Assembly (NCBI GenBank): GCA_016840165.1
Contig: JAEOSU010000051.1
Span: 62,001 to 126,000, forward strand
DNA length: 64,000 nt
Direction of reading: 5' to 3'
Source of the DNA: Promethearchaeota archaeon
GTDB lineage: Archaea; Asgardarchaeota; Lokiarchaeia; Sigyniarchaeales; SOKP01
This document shows positions 59,951-64,000 of the stretch, piece after piece; the first letter of the stretch is position 1; each line of letters opens with the position of its first letter. Under the pieces are notes generated by a model. That model saw nothing but the letters and a program-made list of their open reading frames with translations, did not search any database and was not told where the DNA came from. A program made the translations under genes and the position numbers.

Positions 59951-61324
59951 TCATTTTACAATGGGATAATTGGCTTTATACCATGCTTTCATGCTTCCTA
60001 AAACATTCATACTTTCAAATCCATGTTTTTTCAAAATGCTCGCCGCCATACTAGCACGAGCCCCATTTCCACAGACCGTCACTATAGGAACATTCTTAGG
60101 TATTTCCTCAATCTTATCTTGAATTTCCCCTACATAAATATTCTTAGCGTGTTCTATATAGCCTTCCTTTAGTTCTGGGGGACTTCGAACATCGATTAAG
60201 AAAATATCCTCTTTATTATCCAATTTACGCTTCAACGCATCTACTGTAATTGTTCCTATAGTTTCTGTAGGAAAATGGTTACTATACCAGGCAACAATCC
60301 CTCCAACCAAATACCCTTTAATATTATCATACCCTACCCGTAACAGATATTTGTAAACTTTCTTAAGATTTGTAAAATTTTCTACAACGAGTAATAAAGG
60401 CTTATCATAAGGCAATATCCAACCCGCATGAGAAGGTAATCCTTTTAACCAAATATTATATGACCCTTTTATATGAGCTGAACCAAAAGAAGTAGGATTT
60501 CTTGTATCTACCACGATAGCCCCTTCTTCTAATTGCTTCTTAAATTTTCCTGGGAGTAAGGGTTTAAAACGGGGTACATCCTTTAGTAAGGGAGGTCCAT
60601 TTAAATTATATTCCTCCATTTTCTTGAAATAAGGAGCATAATAATGATGTTCGCTTAATTTGAACTGTACAAAGTTGTTTTTATCCTTCAACTGTAAAGC
60701 ATGATTTTGCATTCTTTCTAATCCGATTGTACTTAACTCTCTCTCATTAATCTCAGCTCCACACACTGATCCAGCTCCATGGGCAGGAAGGATAATACAT
60801 TGGTCTCCTAACGGTATAAGTTTATTAAAAATGCTATTATAAAGATTAGTTGCATTTTTTTCTGAAAGTTGTGGTCCATACATATCAATTCTTCCTGTAT
60901 CTCCTACAAAAAGTGCATCACCCGTAAAAACCATGACTGCTTCTATCCCAGTTGACGTATCGTATACAGCATAACTAGTGCTTTCATCTGTATGACCTGG
61001 CGTATGAATAGCTTTAACTTTTAAAACTCCTAAATTAAATTCTTGACCATCTTTTAAAGTATTGCCATATTTCCAATCTAATCCTGGTCCATGATAAATC
61101 TCTACATTAGTCACATCCGCGATTTCTCTAGATCCAATCACATAATCTTCATTACGATGCGTTTCGAAAACATATTTCAAATCGGCTTCAGCGTCCCAAG
61201 CTAGTTTTAAAAAAGTTTTTGCATCCCTTCGTGGGTCAACAACACATGCTTCGTTACCTGAAGCTAAAAAGTATGAAAGAGAGGCAATTCCTTCACTTTT
61301 TATTTTCTTTAAAATCAATTTCAT
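59951..61324 (-). CDS. MBL-fold hydrolase fused to two rhodanese domains
   Basis: This 457-residue protein has an N-terminal metallo-beta-lactamase fold of persulfide dioxygenase type. The first motif is ETHRNEDYVIGS, which deviates from the usual HxHxDH. Later ligands are AIHTPGHTD, FTGDALFVGDTGR and LPAHGAGS. Two rhodanese domains follow (about residues 260-350 and 365-455). The first has no Cys at the active-site loop (NFTNLKKVYKYL), while the second has the active loop VTVCGNGARAS. It probably handles persulfides or polysulfides. The gene precedes the AhpD-like and DUF302 genes on the same strand. Confidence 0.88.
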   Translation of the reverse strand: MKLILKKIKSEGIASLSYFLASGNEACVVDPRRDAKTFLKLAWDAEADLKYVFETHRNEDYVIGSREIADVTNVEIYHGPGLDWKYGNTLKDGQEFNLGVLKVKAIHTPGHTDESTSYAVYDTSTGIEAVMVFTGDALFVGDTGRIDMYGPQLSEKNATNLYNSIFNKLIPLGDQCIILPAHGAGSVCGAEINERELSTIGLERMQNHALQLKDKNNFVQFKLSEHHYYAPYFKKMEEYNLNGPPLLKDVPRFKPLLPGKFKKQLEEGAIVVDTRNPTSFGSAHIKGSYNIWLKGLPSHAGWILPYDKPLLLVVENFTNLKKVYKYLLRVGYDNIKGYLVGGIVAWYSNHFPTETIGTITVDALKRKLDNKEDIFLIDVRSPPELKEGYIEHAKNIYVGEIQDKIEEIPKNVPIVTVCGNGARASMAASILKKHGFESMNVLGSMKAWYKANYPIVK

Positions 61325-61453
61325 TCCCTAAATATTACTATTTAATCTCAAAATATATCTTAACGTCTTTTTATAATAACTTAATCCCTATAAACTAAAA
61401 ATATAAGCATTAATCGCAAATTTTAATAGTTTCGCATCCATTTAATCTATATT

Positions 61454-62473
61454 ATGCTCCCCTCAATTGAATGGAAAAATTCTAAAGTATATATGATAGA
61501 TCAAACTCTGCTTCCTTTTGAATTAAAACATTTAGAATTAGATAATTTTCGAGATGTCGCAACTTCAATTAAAGTAATGAATATTAGGGGCGCTCCTGCC
61601 ATCGGAGTTGCTGCGGCAATGGGTATGGCTTTAGCATCAATAGAATATAAAGAACTTCCTAAAGAAAAGTTTCTGGAGAAAATGGAAGAAGCTGCAAATA
61701 TCATTAAAAGCACTAGACCAACAGCTTCTAATTTATTCTGGGCTGTTAATCGGATCTGGAATATTGTAAGTACTTATCCTGACCATCCAACCATCATTTC
61801 TGATTTAGTAATCGAAGAGGCTAAATTGATGGCTCAAGAGGATATTAATGTTAATAAAAACATTGGAAAGCATGGTGCATCCTTATTAAGTAATGATGAT
61901 GTTGTATTGACTCATTGTAATGCGGGATCCTTAGCTACTGTGCAATATGGTACTGCATTAGCCCCTGTGAGGGCTGCAATCGAAGAGGGTAAGCAAATAA
62001 AGGTTATTGCCGATGAGACTCGGCCTCGGTTGCAAGGGGCAAGACTGACAGCTTATGAACTCCAGTATGATAAGATTCCTGTGAAGGTGATCTCGGATAC
62101 ATCTTCAGGTTTATTGATGTATTTAGGATTAATAAATAAAGTCATTGTTGGAACGGATAGAGTTACATCAGATGCAGTATTTAATAAAATTGGGACGTAC
62201 TTAGTAGCACTTGCAGCGAAAGAGAACAATATTCCGTTTTACGTTGCTGCTCCAACATCTACTTTATCTTTGAATGAAAATGTAAGAGATGTAACTATAG
62301 AGCAGAGAGATTCTAGGGAAGTTAGTCATGTTTTAGGGAAACTGCAGATTGTTCCAGATGGAGTGGATTGCTTAAATTATGCGTTTGATATTACTCCATT
62401 TAAACTAGTTACTGGAATCATTACTGAGGATGGAGTTTTCAATCCAAAAGAATTAATTAAAAGATATAAATAA
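61454..62473 (+). CDS. mtnA: Methylthioribose-1-phosphate isomerase/aIF2B-type isomerase
   Basis: This 339-residue protein is of the eIF2B-like family, with KVMNIRGAPAIGVAAAMG, TRPTASNLFWAVNRI, THCNAGSLATVQYGTALAPV (the catalytic Cys), ADETRPRLQGARLTAYEL and VGTDRVTSDAVFNKIGTYL. It should isomerise methylthioribose 1-phosphate in methionine salvage. The close relative ribose-1,5-bisphosphate isomerase is the main alternative in archaea. The start is ATG 61454 and the length is typical. It is divergent from the MBL-rhodanese gene. Confidence 0.92.
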   Translation: MLPSIEWKNSKVYMIDQTLLPFELKHLELDNFRDVATSIKVMNIRGAPAIGVAAAMGMALASIEYKELPKEKFLEKMEEAANIIKSTRPTASNLFWAVNRIWNIVSTYPDHPTIISDLVIEEAKLMAQEDINVNKNIGKHGASLLSNDDVVLTHCNAGSLATVQYGTALAPVRAAIEEGKQIKVIADETRPRLQGARLTAYELQYDKIPVKVISDTSSGLLMYLGLINKVIVGTDRVTSDAVFNKIGTYLVALAAKENNIPFYVAAPTSTLSLNENVRDVTIEQRDSREVSHVLGKLQIVPDGVDCLNYAFDITPFKLVTGIITEDGVFNPKELIKRYK

Positions 62474-62493
62474 ATTTTTGAGATGATAAGATT

Positions 62494-62778
62494 ATGTCAA
62501 TTGAATTTGCGAAGGAAAGTCACAAAAATAAAAAAAGACAGGCACTCTTTAGAGTTTTTATCTTTGCTGTTGTTGAATTCACCTGTGTGAATCTCTATTA
62601 TCTTATTTCTGGTCTGACTGGTGATTTTGATTGGACCATTGAGCGGTTAACAACTACCACTGAAGGAGTGATTATTCAAATATTAGCATTACTCGGAACT
62701 ATCTTCGGGATTCTTATATTTCTTTACATTATTATCTATATTGGTTTGTTAATAACAGGTCCCAGTAGTTCTAATTAG
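62494..62778 (+). CDS. Small membrane protein, two helices
   Basis: This is a 94-residue frame from ATG 62494 with a basic N-terminus (KESHKNKKRQ) and two hydrophobic helices (FRVFIFAVVEFTCVNLYYLI and ILALLGTIFGILIFLYIIIY). The loop between them is polar (GDFDWTIERLTTTTEG). No family is recognised. It follows mtnA by 20 bases, so co-transcription is possible. Its last 4 bases overlap the end of the convergent dihydrouridine synthase gene. Confidence 0.65.
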   Translation: MSIEFAKESHKNKKRQALFRVFIFAVVEFTCVNLYYLISGLTGDFDWTIERLTTTTEGVIIQILALLGTIFGILIFLYIIIYIGLLITGPSSSN

Positions 62779-63770
62779 TTTGAATAAATTTCTTTAAGAT
62801 TATTTTTTAACTCTTCTAATGATCTTGAATTTGATATTTTTAATCTAATTTTTTTTGAATCTTTGATATGCCTTGTGAACCAAATTGCATTTCTTTTTAG
62901 TTCACTGAACTTTATCTGATCAATTGTCTTATTATTAAAAGAAAAAGCACTATAATCGATCTCATCAATAATGTCTTCATAAAAAAGTAGGTGTTTTCGC
63001 ATTCTTTCAAGGTTGTTTTCAATTGGTAGATATGACATATCTTGAAGAACACTCGCGATATGAGTAAATATCTTTGGGTTTCCCATAGATGCTCTACCAA
63101 TCATTAAACCATCTACTTTTGTATAATCCATAACTTCTTTTGCTTTCTGAGGCGTAAAGATATCACCATTACCAATAACTGGAATTAATACATTTTCTTT
63201 CAACAATTTTAATGATTCGATATCAAATTTTGAATCATCATAGCGATCTTTTACCGTTCTGCTATGAATAGTTATTAAATCAACTCCAGATGATTCGATA
63301 ACCTTAATAATATCAATTAAGTTTTTTGATGAACTAAATCCCGTTCGAATTTTAACTGTTACGGGCTTTGAAGAAAATTTAATAGCAACATCAAGAATAT
63401 CTTGTAGTTTTTCTAAGTTTTTCAATAAATAACCTCCTTCTTGAGCTCGTATAGCCCTTTTAGAAGGACAGCCAGCGTTTATATCTAAAAAATCAAAATT
63501 ATAACTCGATAAAAAGTCAATTGATTTCCTTAAAGCATTAATATCTCCTCCTATTAATTGCACACTTATAGGACGTTCTTCCTCAATTTTATAGAGGTCA
63601 ATGAGAATTGATTTAGAATTTTTTTCTATTCTCTTAGTGTAAATCATTGGAACGCATACGAGGCCAATAGTATTGAATTTCCGACTGAATCTCCGATAAG
63701 GAGCTGTGGTTACATTTTGCATAGGAGCTAATATCAAATTATTCTCCAATTGAATTGTAGCGATTCTCAT
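62775..63770 (-). CDS. tRNA-dihydrouridine synthase
   Basis: This 331-residue flavoenzyme reduces specific uridines in tRNA. Signatures are LILAPMQNVTTAPYRR, DINAGCPSKRAIRAQEGG (the catalytic Cys), VKIRTGFSSSKN, LITIHSRTVKDRY and IPVIGNGDIFTPQKA with GLMIGRASMGNP for FMN binding. The C-terminal helical domain that recognises tRNA is complete. The GCPSKRAI segment differs slightly from the bacterial GCPSPKV form, as in many archaeal members. The start is ATG 63770. Confidence 0.93.
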   Translation of the reverse strand: MRIATIQLENNLILAPMQNVTTAPYRRFSRKFNTIGLVCVPMIYTKRIEKNSKSILIDLYKIEEERPISVQLIGGDINALRKSIDFLSSYNFDFLDINAGCPSKRAIRAQEGGYLLKNLEKLQDILDVAIKFSSKPVTVKIRTGFSSSKNLIDIIKVIESSGVDLITIHSRTVKDRYDDSKFDIESLKLLKENVLIPVIGNGDIFTPQKAKEVMDYTKVDGLMIGRASMGNPKIFTHIASVLQDMSYLPIENNLERMRKHLLFYEDIIDEIDYSAFSFNNKTIDQIKFSELKRNAIWFTRHIKDSKKIRLKISNSRSLEELKNNLKEIYSN

Positions 63771-63895
63771 ATTGTTGATTTTATTGTTTTTTACAATCTA
63801 TAAACATGAAATTTTTATTATAACCACATTTTATTGTAATTAATAAAATTCACCTTATTGATGAATTTAATAATACTAAAGTGAAAAAATTTATT

Positions 63896-64000
63896 ATGTC
63901 ACTATACCTCGATAAATTTAAATTTACAAATATGCCTATTGAGTTAAATTATGTTGATGGAGACCCCTTAAATCTCAATAATCAATTCAACTTTTTCCAT
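63896..64000 (+). CDS. Partial hypothetical protein, C-terminus outside the window
   Basis: A frame opens at ATG 63896 (an in-frame GTG at 63881 is possible) and stays open for 35 codons to the window edge. It starts MSLYLDKFKFTNMPIELNYV and continues with a polar DGDPLNLNN. The part is too short to identify. Intergenic DNA of this AT content usually meets a stop sooner, which slightly favours real coding. Confidence 0.35.
   Translation, partial: MSLYLDKFKFTNMPIELNYVDGDPLNLNNQFNFFH

Overview
The window is AT-rich, densely coded archaeal DNA that looks like an Asgard archaeon of the Lokiarchaeota type (Promethearchaeota). The evidence is the gene mix: a Ras/Rab-like small GTPase (33413-33982), a probable longin-like protein (18545-19390), a Bud23-like methyltransferase (26567-27229), archaeal uS10, an archaeal SRP RNA (about 33058-33366) and many strictly anaerobic redox enzymes. 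TATA boxes of the form TTTATATA and Shine-Dalgarno sequences of the AGGTGA/GGAGA type, often in front of TTG or GTG starts, fit this. The species assignment is inference.

Layout. 1-5400: a GH20 hexosaminidase, an Lrp-type regulator, a GYD protein, a secreted eight-repeat propeller and a membrane protein gene broken by an in-frame TAA. 5960-17050: a GC-richer two-gene islet, then nitrogen and peptide metabolism: a glutamate-synthase-type FMN protein, an M3 oligopeptidase, GMP synthetase, the transhydrogenase pair NfnAB and two paralogous glutamate dehydrogenases. 17100-26450: transporters, a longin-like and an SRPBCC-like protein, small zinc and coiled-coil proteins, a UDP-sugar dehydrogenase, a rhomboid protease and two orphan receiver proteins. 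At 21121-21258 lies a tiny reading frame with an internal TGA in a Cys-Thr-Gly-TGA context, a candidate selenoprotein. 26560-34310: Bud23-like methyltransferase plus radical SAM protein, uS10, a CDF/NifX fusion, an inositol-phosphatase-type enzyme, alkyladenine glycosylase, SRP RNA and the small GTPase.

34490-39700 is a rearranged locus: two intact Ldh2-type dehydrogenases, a ferredoxin-type protein, and a membrane-anchored propeller bounded by direct repeats. The repeats consist of the 3' ends of an Ldh2 gene and of the ferredoxin gene. 41250-52890 is the most distinctive block. A glycyl radical enzyme with an extra N-terminal SCP2-like domain, its activase and a tungsten-type aldehyde ferredoxin oxidoreductase are flanked on both sides by paralogous pairs of a CrtI-like flavoprotein and a 2Fe-2S flavin reductase. 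It may be an uncharacterised anaerobic pathway for a hydrophobic or diol-like substrate that delivers electrons to ferredoxin.

52970-58940 is a probable carbohydrate-use operon (six-hairpin-type glycosidase, sugar isomerase-like protein, FAD dehydrogenase, DUF1848 protein). 59000-63770 holds a redox/sulfur group (DUF302, AhpD-like, MBL-rhodanese), an MtnA-type isomerase and a tRNA dihydrouridine synthase. Together the genes suggest an anaerobic heterotroph living on peptides, amino acids and sugars, with ferredoxin and NAD(P)H as electron carriers. No tRNA, rRNA, CRISPR array or insertion sequence was recognised.
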